NCBI GenBank assembly: GCA_963778025.1
Contig: CAVZTA010000006.1
Location: 558,001 to 622,000 of the forward strand
Direction: 5' to 3'
DNA length: 64,000 bases
Origin: CAVZTA01 sp963778025
GTDB lineage: Bacteria; Chloroflexota; Limnocylindria; Limnocylindrales; CSP1-4
Translations under genes and position numbers: made by a program
Part shown: positions 35,999 through 44,653 of the stretch, piece after piece
Layout: each line of letters opens with the position of its first letter
Numbering within the stretch: the stretch's first letter is position 1
The notes under the pieces: model-generated
Told to the model about the DNA's origin: nothing
Database searches by the model: none
Seen by the model: the letters and a program-made list of their open reading frames with translations, nothing else

Positions 35999-36712
35999 AT
36001 GACGATCCCCACCCACGCGCCGCCGTTCGCAGAGCGTCGAGCCCCAAGGTCGGCGGGGCTGGCCGGGATCGCGTTCTCGCTCCTGTTCCTGTCCTTCGCC
36101 TTGCTGGTCGCGGCCCGTCCGCCGGCAGGCCTGGACGCGGCTGGGTTGGTCGACTGGTTCGAGAGGACCGCGAAGACGCCGGTCACCATCGCCGTCCTCT
36201 ACGTGGCGCCCTTCGCCGGGATCGCGTTCCTCTGGTTCCTTGCCGTGGTCCGGGACCGGATCGGTACCCGCGAGGACCGGTTCCTGTCGACGGTGTTCCT
36301 GGGCAGCGGCCTGCTGTTCGTGGCCATGTTCTGGGCGGCGGGTGCGGCGATCGCCGGCTTGGTCGCCAGCAATCGGTTCGACGGTGCGCCAGCACTCGAT
36401 GCGAGCGTCCTCGAGACGTTCCGGTCGCTCGCGTTCTCCTTCCTCTTCGTGTTCGCTGCTCGCGCGGCCGCCGTGTTCATGATCGTCACGTCCACGATCG
36501 CCCTGCGCACGTCCGTCTATCCACGCTGGCTGGTCATCGGTGGGTATGTCATCGCCCTCGTGATGCTGCTCAGCCTGGCGCTGCTGCAATGGATCGTGCT
36601 GCTCTTCCCGGTGTGGGTGTTCGTGCTGAGCCTGTTCATCCTCAACAGCGAGATCCGCGCGGCGCGCGCCGAACCCGAGCCGACCAGCGCCGAGGCACCC
36701 CTTCCGTCATAG
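35999..36712 (+). CDS. Hypothetical multi-pass membrane protein
   Basis: 237-aa protein with about six hydrophobic helices (AGLAGIAFSLLFLSFALLVA, VTIAVLYVAPFAGIAFLWFL, STVFLGSGLLFVAMFWAAGA, FSFLFVFAARAAAVFMIVTS, WLVIGGYVIALVMLLSLALL, WIVLLFPVWVFVLSLFILN). The C-terminus is short and acidic/Pro-rich. I do not recognise a named family. ATG 35999 follows GGGGAGCGAGG. It converges on the glyoxalase gene. Confidence 0.8.
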   Translation: MTIPTHAPPFAERRAPRSAGLAGIAFSLLFLSFALLVAARPPAGLDAAGLVDWFERTAKTPVTIAVLYVAPFAGIAFLWFLAVVRDRIGTREDRFLSTVFLGSGLLFVAMFWAAGAAIAGLVASNRFDGAPALDASVLETFRSLAFSFLFVFAARAAAVFMIVTSTIALRTSVYPRWLVIGGYVIALVMLLSLALLQWIVLLFPVWVFVLSLFILNSEIRAARAEPEPTSAEAPLPS

Positions 36713-36747
36713 GGGGCGAGCGGGTCGAGTCGTCCGAGCCCTCGGGC

Positions 36748-37161
36748 CTACCCGAGCCACTTCGGCTGGGTCAGGCTGAACCAGTTCCCGGAGTCGTCAC
36801 GGAAGAGCGCTTCGATCCCGTACGGCCGCTCGGCGGGCTCCTGGAGGAACGTCACGCCCTTCGCGGCCAGCTCCTCGAAGGTGCCCTGGCAGTCCTTCGT
36901 CTCGAAGACGCCGCCACCGAGCGAGCCCTTGGCGACGAGCGCCTTGACCGCCTCGGCGTCCTCGGCGCTGAACATCGGCGGTGCGGGGTAGGCGAGCAGG
37001 ATGTTGAGGTCCGGCTGGTCCTTGGGGCCGACGGTGAGCCATCGGAAGCCGTCGAGGACGGCGTCGTTGCGAAGCTCGAACCCGAGGGTCTCGGTGTAGA
37101 ACGTCTTGGCCCGGTCCTGGTCGAGCACGAACACGTTCACGTGGTTGAGGCGGCTGATCAT
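36748..37161 (-). CDS. VOC family protein (glyoxalase/bleomycin resistance-like)
   Basis: 137-aa vicinal-oxygen-chelate fold protein. Both beta-alpha-beta-beta-beta halves are visible: ISRLNHVNVFVLDQDRAKTF through RWLTVGPKDQPDLNILLAY, and GGGVFETKDCQGTFEELAAK through ERPYGIEALFRDDSGNWFSL. His in NHVNVFV and Glu in GIEALFRD are the likely metal ligands. The ATG at 37161 overlaps the AraC stop, so the regulator and VOC protein are one operon, a frequent pairing. Confidence 0.9.
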   Translation of the reverse strand: MISRLNHVNVFVLDQDRAKTFYTETLGFELRNDAVLDGFRWLTVGPKDQPDLNILLAYPAPPMFSAEDAEAVKALVAKGSLGGGVFETKDCQGTFEELAAKGVTFLQEPAERPYGIEALFRDDSGNWFSLTQPKWLG

Positions 37162-37643
37162 CGCGACTCCTTCGGCGCTGGTTCCTCGGCCACCGTAGCC
37201 GGGTCGGCGTCGGGCGCGCTTCTTCCCGCTTGCTGGATCCCGGGGTGCGGCCTCGTCCACATCAGCACGACGCAGCCCGGGATGGGCGGCACGCCGGTCC
37301 GGGCGATGGCCTCGTCGCGGTACTCGCTCGGCGATCGGCCGACGAGGTCCCGGAACCGCGCGCTGAACGAGCCGAGGCTCGAGAAGCCGACGAGGAAGCA
37401 GATCTCGGTCACCGAGAGGTTCGCCGATCGCAGGAGCGTCTTCGCCCGCTCGATCCGACGCCGTGTGAGGTAGGCGCGAGGGGTCTCGCCATAGGCGGCC
37501 GCGAACGCGCGGGCGAAGTGGTAGCGCGAGTACCCCGCTTCGCGGGCCATCACCGCGAGGTCGAGCGGCTCGGCATACGAGCGATCGATGAGGTCGCGGG
37601 CTCGCCGCAGCGCTGGCAGAAGGAACAGGGCGTTCTGTGTCAT
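37158..37643 (-). CDS. AraC-family transcriptional regulator
   Basis: 161-aa protein consisting mostly of the AraC DNA-binding domain: LRRARDLIDRSYAEPLDLAV, MAREAGYSRYHFARAFAAAY, GETPRAYLTRRRIERAKTLL and VTEICFLVGFSSLGSFSARF. An acidic/Pro-rich tail follows. It starts at ATG 37643; there is no separate sensor domain, as in the short AraC regulators paired with VOC proteins. It is the first gene of the operon with the VOC protein (4-bp overlap). Confidence 0.9.
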   Translation of the reverse strand: MTQNALFLLPALRRARDLIDRSYAEPLDLAVMAREAGYSRYHFARAFAAAYGETPRAYLTRRRIERAKTLLRSANLSVTEICFLVGFSSLGSFSARFRDLVGRSPSEYRDEAIARTGVPPIPGCVVLMWTRPHPGIQQAGRSAPDADPATVAEEPAPKESR

Positions 37644-37828
37644 CGAGGTGGCGAGCTTAGGCTGCCACCTTCCGGTGGGAGGCGCTGTCGCTCGGTCCAC
37701 CTGAAGCGCATCTACGAGCTTGCGAGCATCGGCGGAGCCCTGAAACCGCCGAGCGAGGACAACGACGCTGCGGCGTGGAGGCTTCCTCGTCGCATCATGC
37801 TCGACGCCATCGCGCCGACGCACTGGCT

Positions 37829-37857
37829 TGTAACGACCTTGGTCCGGCCGGCATCTA
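37829..37857 (+). promoter_or_regulatory. Candidate ECF-type autoregulated promoter
   Basis: TGTAAC at 37829-37834 and CATCTA at 37852-37857 are separated by 17 bp. The -35 resembles the AAC-containing motif used by many ECF sigma factors. The expected +1 falls at or next to ATG 37864, which would make a leaderless mRNA for the sigma factor gene. Inference from motif and position only. Confidence 0.45.
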
Positions 37858-37863
37858 TGGAGC

Positions 37864-38403
37864 ATGATCGGAGGAGTGATCGCGCATGCGGAGACGCTGG
37901 GGTCCATCGTGGCGCACGCCATCGCCGGCGATGAGTTGGCGTTCGCCCGGATCGTCGCGGCGCACCACGCCGACATGGCGCGCATCGCGTTCTTCGTCTG
38001 CGGCGACCTCGACCTTGCCGAGGAGGCGGAGCAGGCCGCCTGGGCCGTCGCGTACCGTCGGCTCAAAGACCTGCGGGACCCAGACCGTCTGCGCCCGTGG
38101 CTGATGTCGGTCGCCGCCAACGAGGCGCGCCAGATCGCCCGGAGCCAGCGCCGGCGGACGGTTCGGGAGCTGTCCGTGGCCGACCGGACGACGCCGCATG
38201 ACATCGACCACGCCGCGATGATCGACCTCACCGACGCCCTGGCTCGGCTTGACCCGAAGGACCGGGCGATCGTAGGCCTCCGTTTCATCGGCGGCTTCGA
38301 ATCGGCCGAGGTCGGTCGCGCGATGGGCATGACCGCGTCAGGCGTGCGAGTGCGGCTCCATCGCCTCCTCGAGCGGTTGCGGAAGGACCTCGGCGATGAC
38401 TGA
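37864..38403 (+). CDS. RNA polymerase ECF sigma factor (sigma-70 family)
   Basis: 179-aa sigma factor. Region 2 is at about residues 24-90 (ELAFARIVAAHHADMARIAF, then DLDLAEEAEQAAWAVAYRRL and LRPWLMSVAANEARQIARSQ). Region 4 is at about 120-175 (ALARLDPKDRAIVGLRFIGG, AEVGRAMGMTASGVRVRLHR). The stop lies 8 bp inside the next gene, whose product has one membrane helix and is probably its anti-sigma partner. A candidate ECF promoter lies immediately upstream. Confidence 0.9.
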   Translation: MIGGVIAHAETLGSIVAHAIAGDELAFARIVAAHHADMARIAFFVCGDLDLAEEAEQAAWAVAYRRLKDLRDPDRLRPWLMSVAANEARQIARSQRRRTVRELSVADRTTPHDIDHAAMIDLTDALARLDPKDRAIVGLRFIGGFESAEVGRAMGMTASGVRVRLHRLLERLRKDLGDD

Positions 38404-39736
38404 GCGACAGGCCCACGAGACGTTCGAGACACGCTTCGCCGAGCGCGCCCTTGCCTACACGGACCGCGCCACCGTGCGCCCCGTGGACGCGCTCGCCATG
38501 TCGCGTGCTGCGATGACGTCCTCGCGGGCGACCGGCGTGTGGCGGCGTGGGCGCGGCAGGTGGCTGATCGATCGGCACATCGGCGATGGTCGCTGGTCGG
38601 CAGCTCTCGTGACCGTCGTCGTCATCGGCGTGATCGCCGTCGCCATCGTCGGGCGTCGGTCCGACTCCGCCATCGGCCCGCAGCCGACAGGCGCGATCGC
38701 TTCGATCCCAGCTGCGAGCGGGCCGATCCCCGACGCACTTCGGCATTCGTGGCAACGACCCTATGCGGTCACCCCAGGTCTGGATCAATGGGGGTCGGGA
38801 TCCCTGACCCTCGCCGTCGGCATCATGGACGTCGCGCCCGAGCCGGGAGCCGCCGCGTCTCGATCCGCGATCGGGTCGGCCGCGCCCGACACGCTCGTGG
38901 TCACGGCCACCGCCGAGACACGGGGTTGCGCCGTCGGGGATGCAGGGACCTACCACTGGTCAGTGGAGGGGCAGGGCACGGTCATGACCCTCACGCCGAT
39001 CGGTGCGGATGCCTGCACGACCCGTGAGCGCGCACTCGCTGGGCAGTGGGTGCGATCAGACCTCCCCCTGCCCCCGAGTGGCATCACGCTGGCACCAGGG
39101 ACGTACCCGACTGCGGCCTTCGACCCGTTCGGGGCGCCCGGGGTGTCGGAGCAGCTTTCGTACACGGTGCCCGAACGGTGGAAGGTCAAGGAGGACCAAG
39201 CCGAAACCTTCCTGTTGCATCAGCTCCCCGATGATCTTGCGAGCCAGCCGTCGGCGGATCTGTTCCTGCACCTGTTCACCCAGCCCCGGATGGCCGCGGA
39301 CTTTGCGGCAGGCGCGATCTGCGGTTCGTCCACCCTCGCGCCCGATGTCGGCCGCGGGGTCGACGAGATCGTGGCAGCGATCAGGGCTCGACCGGGCGTC
39401 GTGTCGACGTCACCGTCGGCGGTGACGATCGGTGGCTACCGGGGCCAGATGCTCGATCTCCACCTTGCGGCATCCTGGACCGGCGGTTGCAAGTCGCCGG
39501 ATGGGCCGATCGTCGCGATGCCCATCCTCCTGGGCAGTGGAGCCGACGTCGGGGCCGGGGCCGCCCTCGGTCCGGACAGTCCGTTCCGACTGATCCTGCT
39601 CGACCTCACCGGCGGGCGGACGCTGGCCATCGCCGTCTTCAGTGGCGGTCCCTTGGAAGCCTCCGAGCTCGACGAGCACGCTGCCGAGGCCATGCCCATC
39701 ATCGAGAGCCTGGAGTTCCATCCACCGACGCCATAG
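38396..39736 (+). CDS. Putative membrane-anchored anti-sigma/sensor protein
   Basis: 446-aa protein with an N-terminal cytoplasmic segment of about 70 residues (TERQAHETFETRFAERALAY). It has one transmembrane helix at about residues 72-87 (LVTVVVIGVIAVAIVG) and a large extracytoplasmic domain of unknown fold with few Cys. The gene overlaps the sigma-factor gene by 8 bp, the usual arrangement of sigma/anti-sigma pairs. No classical zinc-finger anti-sigma motif is visible, so the role is inferred from position and topology. Confidence 0.75.
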   Translation: MTERQAHETFETRFAERALAYTDRATVRPVDALAMSRAAMTSSRATGVWRRGRGRWLIDRHIGDGRWSAALVTVVVIGVIAVAIVGRRSDSAIGPQPTGAIASIPAASGPIPDALRHSWQRPYAVTPGLDQWGSGSLTLAVGIMDVAPEPGAAASRSAIGSAAPDTLVVTATAETRGCAVGDAGTYHWSVEGQGTVMTLTPIGADACTTRERALAGQWVRSDLPLPPSGITLAPGTYPTAAFDPFGAPGVSEQLSYTVPERWKVKEDQAETFLLHQLPDDLASQPSADLFLHLFTQPRMAADFAAGAICGSSTLAPDVGRGVDEIVAAIRARPGVVSTSPSAVTIGGYRGQMLDLHLAASWTGGCKSPDGPIVAMPILLGSGADVGAGAALGPDSPFRLILLDLTGGRTLAIAVFSGGPLEASELDEHAAEAMPIIESLEFHPPTP

Positions 39737-39758
39737 GCCGATCCGCGTGAGCACATGC

Positions 39759-39959
39759 TCAGAGTCGCCCACCCTTCGAGGCTGAGGCACGCAGCATCCG
39801 GTCTCTGGCTGGTGACGCTTCAGGATCCGCGTCCTGGCTGGTAGCGCTCGGTATGGAGGATGGGGCGCCGTGCCGATCCGCGGCGACGAGCACCGTCCCG
39901 TCGAGGAGCAGGGTGGCCGTGTGACCTTCGCGGGCCGCCACGAGCGATCGCCATTTCGA
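39759..39959 (-). pseudogene. Fragment of a Kelch/galactose-oxidase-type repeat protein
   Basis: An open stretch of 66 codons with no good start. It contains AAREGHTATLLLDGTVLVAA and GAPSSIPSATSQDADP, which match one Kelch blade (HTATLLPDGRVLVAGG...SAELYDP) with the Gly-Gly replaced. No further blades are present on either side, so this is a remnant of a larger gene. Moderate confidence because the match is short. Confidence 0.4.
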
Positions 39960-39998
39960 CGGTCGTCCGGCTGACGTCGGTGCTGCTAGGTTTCCGAG

Positions 39999-40634
39999 GT
40001 GGCGACACGCCTTCCCGACTCCGCGCACGGGCGCCTGGCCTGGTCGATCGTGGCGGGCATCCTGATCGGGCTCGTCGTCGGGGCGCTCACGTACGTCGAG
40101 TTGGGCGTGCTTGCGGCGATCGCCTCGACCGCGGCCACGTTCGTCCTGACAGGCTGGTGGGTGCTGTGGCCGATGGACGCCGAGTCGACCAGCAGCCATG
40201 CCCAACGCGATGAGTTCGAGCCGCACCTCGAGGAGGTCGTGGTCGTGGGCTGGGCGCTGGCCGGTCTGATCATGGTGGCGCTCCTGCTGTTGCTGGGCAG
40301 GAGCGACGAACGCCCGCTGGTGGCGCTGCTCGCCCTGGCCGGCGTGGCCATGTCGTGGGCCGGGCTTCATCTCATGTACACGGCCCGCTATGCCTATCTC
40401 TTCTACTCGGACGGGCCAGGCGGGATCGACTTCCACAGCGACGAGGCGCCTGCGTACCGCGACTTCCTGTACTTCAGCTACAACCTGGGGATGACCTACC
40501 AGGTCTCCGACACCGACGTGTCGAGCCGCACGATCCGCGCCATCGTGCTCCGCCACTGTCTCCTGTCGTATGCCTTCGGGACGGTGATCCTGGCCACGAC
40601 GATCAACCTGATCGCCAGCATCGTGGCCGGCTGA
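39999..40634 (+). CDS. DUF1345 domain-containing membrane protein
   Basis: 211-aa membrane protein with about five helices (WSIVAGILIGLVVGALTYVE, LAAIASTAATFVLTGWWVLW, VVVGWALAGLIMVALLLLLG). The DUF1345 hallmark is FHSDEAPAYRDFLYFSYNLG followed by MTYQVSDTDVSSRTIRAIVL. The start is GTG 39999. Function of the family is unknown. It is the last gene before the accessory region that begins with the tRNA-like repeat at 40704. Confidence 0.9.
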   Translation: MATRLPDSAHGRLAWSIVAGILIGLVVGALTYVELGVLAAIASTAATFVLTGWWVLWPMDAESTSSHAQRDEFEPHLEEVVVVGWALAGLIMVALLLLLGRSDERPLVALLALAGVAMSWAGLHLMYTARYAYLFYSDGPGGIDFHSDEAPAYRDFLYFSYNLGMTYQVSDTDVSSRTIRAIVLRHCLLSYAFGTVILATTINLIASIVAG

Positions 40635-41231
40635 TCCGAGCGCGTCTGCGGGCACCGACGCGGCTGCGGGCGCCACGCGGCTGCTCAAGGTCATGGGTGG
40701 GCGGGTGGAGCCGACACTCGGATTTGGACCGAGGACCAGCTGTGAGGGTGCTCGGTTGGGCCATATCTCGGTGCCCGGGTCGCTACGGCGCGGGCTCCTT
40801 CTCCCGGGTCGCCCTCGGCGCCGGATGAACGCGCCAGCGCCCATCGCAGCTCGTCGACCGTCAGCGACCGGACGGACCGCAGCCAAGGTTGAGGGCGCGG
40901 CGGCCTGGAGGCGCAACGGACGCCGCGCCACCCAGAGGTAGGAGCCGTACGGGATGCGTCAGAAGCTCTGGAGGCAGACCGGACCCATCCGTAACGACTC
41001 GGCGGCGATCGTGCGACCGCGGCAGCTGCGTGACCCGTGCTCGGAAGCAGGGCGCAGGCTTTCGAACGCGTCGCGGGGTCATCATGCCGGCCGACACGGT
41101 TGCCGCGTCCGACGCCTGCGCGGACGATCGCGCCACGCCCGCGCCTCTCTCCGTCTCCCCCCAGCGGGTCACGGCGCGGGCGGTGTCCGATGCAGTCGGA
41201 TCGCCCAGGTAGCGCCGAGCGCCCGTCGGGC
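40635..41231. other. Gap without a convincing gene; contains a tRNA 3'-end-like repeat
   Basis: About 600 bp. Reading frames here look like shadows (Arg/Pro/Ala-rich with no family pattern). The only recognised element is the 40-bp repeat at 40704-40743. The drop in coding density marks the start of the accessory region. Confidence 0.6.
40704..40743 (-). repeat. Direct repeat copy 1: degenerate tRNA 3' end, possible attachment site
   Basis: On the minus strand it contains a T-stem/T-loop (CTCGGTCCAAATCCGAG) followed by an acceptor strand and CCA, but no anticodon arm or 5' half. It matches the copy at 44714-44753 at 38 of 40 positions, in the same orientation and 4,010 bp apart. One mismatch is in the T-loop (TCC instead of TTC), indicating decay. 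Confidence 0.7.
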
Positions 41232-41483
41232 TTATCGGCGCAGCTCACCGCCGCCGAGCCAGATCAAGCCCTCGACCTCCGCCCGAAGAACACCCGTCGT
41301 CGTCACGGTCATCTGCGCCGGCCCAGTCGACGGCGACAGCAGGAGGGTCGTGTAGCCCCGCTCGACGAGTCGGTCCCGGACATTCTCGGCCATCCTCTTG
41401 TCCATGAACCAGGCGCGGATGTCCACGGGGTCCCAGCTCGGTGCCGGAGGCCGGGCGGCTCGGATGCGCGATCGTCGTTGCAT
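41232..41483 (-). CDS. Possible small hypothetical protein
   Basis: 83-aa frame. The C-terminal two-thirds have protein-like composition (AWFMDKRMAENVRDRLVERG, then TLLLSPSTGPAQMTVTTTGV and VEGLIWLGGGELRR). The start is uncertain (41483, or 41405 for a 57-aa form) and no ribosome site stands out. No family recognised. It could be a C-terminal remnant of a longer gene, because the upstream codons look non-coding. Confidence 0.35.
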   Translation of the reverse strand: MQRRSRIRAARPPAPSWDPVDIRAWFMDKRMAENVRDRLVERGYTTLLLSPSTGPAQMTVTTTGVLRAEVEGLIWLGGGELRR

Positions 41484-41692
41484 GGGTCCGCTGAGGCCCG
41501 GCGCTCGAGCCTGCCGGGGGAGACAGGACCGCGCCCCGGGCCTCGGTGGTGACAACGCGCAACACGCCGCGGCGTTACGGCCACGGAGGTTGCGAAGGCG
41601 CACCCGATAACGCACTGGTCACACCCGTGGCGGGCGCGCCAAGAGAGGACGCCCGACGAAGCACGCGGCACGTCGCCAGCGCGGTTACGCGG

Positions 41693-42094
41693 TCAGCGGA
41701 TGGAGTTGATGGCCACCATCCCGAAGGTGAGGGCGGTCATGGAGACGACGGCCACGATCCACTCCACCGGGTGCATGTCGGCGAACTGGCGCTTCATGAG
41801 CACCCGGACCCGGCGCGACCACGATGCTCGGTCGCGAACGATCGTGCTGGGTGGACCCTCGACATCCGCCGCGCGAGTCCGAGCGACCTCCGCCGCGGTC
41901 GGGGTCTCGATGTCCACATCGGGTTCCGCCGGCTGCACTGGATGCACCTCGCGAGGCGTTGCACGTCCACGAACAGAGACTGGCGCGAGCGCCCGCGAGC
42001 GCGCCGCCGGGGGGCCGGGACGCCCCCGGACACTCCCATCGCTGACAACGGTCGCGCGACGCTTGGCGTTAGGTGCAGTCCGCGATGCAGCCAT
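41693..42094 (-). CDS. Hypothetical tail-anchored protein
   Basis: 133-aa protein with a disordered basic, Ala/Pro/Arg-rich N-terminal 95 residues and one transmembrane helix at the extreme C-terminus (WIVAVVSMTALTFGMVAINS). That is the topology of a tail-anchored membrane protein. The start is ATG 42094; an earlier start at 42127 is possible. No family recognised. Confidence 0.5.
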   Translation of the reverse strand: MAASRTAPNAKRRATVVSDGSVRGRPGPPAARSRALAPVSVRGRATPREVHPVQPAEPDVDIETPTAAEVARTRAADVEGPPSTIVRDRASWSRRVRVLMKRQFADMHPVEWIVAVVSMTALTFGMVAINSIR

Positions 42095-42169
42095 GTCAGG
42101 TCCTGACCGCGAGTTGCCGCAGCGCACCGGCCACGATGCCCGCGATCGCTCTTACGGCGCGGTCGCTCC

Positions 42170-43417
42170 TCAGCGGAGCGATCGGAAGGCGGCACGGACC
42201 TCGGAGGTGAACAGCTCAGGCTCCTGCCACGCCGCGAAGTGGTTGCCCCTGTCGAGCTCGTTGAAGTGGATGAGGTTCGGATATGCCTGTTCCGTCCAGC
42301 TGCGCGGCGCCTGGTACAGCTCGCGCGGGAAGACGCTGACCGCGGCCGGAACCGTCGCGCCCTTCACATCGAAGAACGCGAGCGTGTTCTCCCAGTAGAG
42401 CCGACCCGACGAGACGCCGGTGTTCGTCAACCAGGTCAGGGTGATGTTGTCGAGGACCTCGTCGCGGGTCAGGTTCCCGACCGGGTCGCCCGCGAACGCC
42501 TGCGCGATGTCCTCGAGGCTGTAGGCGTCGTGGTCGAGCATCCAGGCGGCCAGAGCGACCGGCGAATCGGCAAGCCCGTACAGCGTCTGCGGCCGGTTCC
42601 CCATCTCGATGGCGTAGCCGACGCCCTTCGTGAAGAGGAAGCGCAATCGATCGTAACCGCGCTGCTCGTCGGAGGACAGGCCCAGCGGCTCCGGATCGCC
42701 GGCGCCCAGCACGTTCGACGCGAGGACCTTGTTGATCGCGGCCGGGACGGTCCCGGGCATGTTCGAATGGACCCCGACGAGCTCCTTGCGGCGCCTTGGC
42801 GCCGATCACGTCGGTGATCTGGGCGCCCCAGTCGCCGCCCTGCGCCGCGTACCGCGCATAGCCGAGGCGCGGCATCAGCTTGATCCACGCGTCCGCGATC
42901 CGCACAGGGCCCCAGCCGGTCGTCGTCGGCTTGCCCGAGAACCCGTAGCCGGGCATCGAAGGAACGACGACGTGGAAGGCGTCCGCGGCGTCGCCACCGT
43001 ACGCCGTCGGCTCCGCCAGCGGCCGGATGATGTTCAGCATCTCGATGACCGATCCCGGCCAACCGTGCGTGATGATGATCGGAAGCGCGTCCTCGTGGGG
43101 CGAACGGACGTGGATGAAGTGGATATCGAGATCATCGATCTCGGTGAGGAACTGCGGGAGCTCGTTCAGCCGGGTTTCAAACCGCCGGAAGTCGTACTCG
43201 CTCGCCCAATACCTCGCTAGTACCTGCATCGTCGCGAGCGGGACACCCTGCGAGTAAGTCGGACACCGTCTCCTTCTCGGGCCAGCGGGTCGCAAGGATG
43301 CGACGCCGGAGGTCGTCGATCTCGGTCTGCGCGACTTCGACCTTGAACGGTCGCACCGTCGGAGCGTCGCTCCCGTCATCCACGACGGTCGTCGGGGCCG
43401 GGGGTCACGATGGACAT
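42170..43417 (-). CDS. Epoxide hydrolase family protein (EHN domain); frameshifted
   Basis: Alpha/beta-hydrolase of the epoxide hydrolase group. ATG 43417 has a strong site (GAGGAGG) upstream, but the frame must change near 43385 to reach the N-terminal EHN domain (RPFKVEVAQTEIDDLRRRIL). It changes again near 43260 (GVPLATMQVLARYWASEYDF) and near 42795. Catalytic landmarks are the oxyanion motif IIITHGWPGSVIEM, the nucleophile GGDWGAQITDVIG (Asp) and DRGNHFAAWQEPELF (catalytic His). Length of about 410 aa is normal. Three shifts in one gene are either assembly errors or genuine decay in the accessory region. Confidence 0.82.
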
Positions 43418-44027
43418 CGGGCGCCTCCTCGCAGCGGATCTGGCGTTCCGATCGCGGTTTAAGGCGGGAACGCGTAGCCCTGTCTGGCCCGACGGTCACG
43501 TGGTCTGGTGACTTCACGACTTGATCGACGGCGTTAGTCGACAGTCCGACCGGGCGAAGGAGGAACCGGACGCGGTCTGCGGAGCGCGTTCGATGCTGGC
43601 CTTCCGACCCACGGTGCGCCGCTGGGGAGCTGTGGTCAAGTTCGTGCTGGTCGGGATGGCAGGCGAGCCACGGTCGGGCGAGGAGCGCGGTCACGAACCC
43701 GGGCTCGGGGACCGAGGCTCGACGCAGCTCCGCGACTCCGCGCGTCAGGGACGCGAGCTGGTTCGCGCGTCGCGGGCGGTGGCGCTCGCAGAGGGACTGC
43801 CCACGACGACGAGGTCGTGGTCGTCATGCGCCGCGTGTAGCGTCGTCCGGTTGCCCCGTCGTTCCGACCCAACCCGCATCCACGATGCGAAACGCGCCGG
43901 CCTGCCGCGCCGGAGTGGGCGGCGCGTACCGCCAGACCGCGCCGAGACCTACCTGGCCTGTGAGGTTAGGCGCGAACCCCTCGACCTCCGAGTCGGTATC
44001 GCACGGAGCAGGTTCATACTCGCGCGG
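43418..44027. other. Gap with degenerate pieces of a small-protein gene
   Basis: About 600 bp with no intact gene. In one plus-strand frame, RELVRASRAVALAEGLPTT (about 43755-43810) resembles AELLDAWEAVAAARGLPED of the intact small protein at 44429-44644. DPTRIHDAKRAGLPRR (about 43866-43915) then resembles its N-terminal half DRERIREAKRVGLRAR. These look like eroded extra copies of that gene. The rest shows nothing recognisable. Confidence 0.4.
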
Positions 44028-44432
44028 ATGTTGCACACGATCGGCCGGGCGCTCGCGGCGGCAGGCGCGGCGATCATCTGGCTGCCATTCGCCGCGCTGG
44101 CGGGCCTGTACATCCTTCTGGCTCTGTCCTCACCTGGGCTTGGCGCAACGGACATGCCATTCGCGGTCGCGAGCATCGCCATCGTCGTAGGGCTGCCGAT
44201 CCTGACGTGGCGCGCGACGCACACCACGGGCATCGCGGCCCCAGCCGCGCTCGCACTCGTCGGCGTTGTGGTCCCTCTGGTCTGGATGTCGCTGCTCCGG
44301 CCCGATCACTCAGCCCCCCTCTATTGGATCGCCGGTCTGGCCATCCTTGGCGGCGGAGCGACTGCGCTAGGCAGCCTGCTCATGATCGCCAGCCAAGCAT
44401 CGCGACCGGAGGTAGCCGGAAAGGTCGGATGA
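44028..44432 (+). CDS. Hypothetical membrane protein, four helices
   Basis: 134-aa protein with about four transmembrane helices (LAAAGAAIIWLPFAALAGLY, MPFAVASIAIVVGLPILTW, AAPAALALVGVVVPLVWMSL, YWIAGLAILGGGATALGSLL). ATG 44028 is used; the upstream open frame has remnant sequence. Its stop overlaps the start of the next small gene (ATGA), so the two are coupled. No family recognised. Confidence 0.65.
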   Translation: MLHTIGRALAAAGAAIIWLPFAALAGLYILLALSSPGLGATDMPFAVASIAIVVGLPILTWRATHTTGIAAPAALALVGVVVPLVWMSLLRPDHSAPLYWIAGLAILGGGATALGSLLMIASQASRPEVAGKVG

Positions 44433-44644
44433 CCGGCCGCCCCGACCGTGAGCGCATCCGCGAGGCCAAGCGCGTTGGCCTCCGCGCCCGGATGGTCGGC
44501 GAATGGCGCGTCCCTCCGGACACCGCCGCCGAGCTGCTCGACGCGTGGGAGGCAGTGGCCGCAGCGCGCGGGCTTCCCGAAGATGACCCGACTTACCCCT
44601 CGGAACGGGAGGGTTGGCTTCGGGAACGCTCGAGCGCCTTCTGA
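44429..44644 (+). CDS. Small conserved hypothetical protein, 71 aa
   Basis: Charged helical protein: MTGRPDRERIREAKRVGLRA, then MVGEWRVPPDTAAELLDAWE and an acidic C-terminus. The ATG overlaps the stop of the membrane protein. Eroded paralogous pieces lie upstream at about 43755-43915, so the gene has been duplicated locally. A long hairpin follows the stop by 30 bp. Function unknown. Confidence 0.6.
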   Translation: MTGRPDRERIREAKRVGLRARMVGEWRVPPDTAAELLDAWEAVAAARGLPEDDPTYPSEREGWLRERSSAF

Positions 44645-44653
44645 CAGGTGGGC

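Noticed and set aside
40691..41248. 185-aa minus-strand frame over the first tRNA-like repeat
   Set aside because: Its end is translated tRNA sequence and the rest lacks any protein pattern or good ribosome site.
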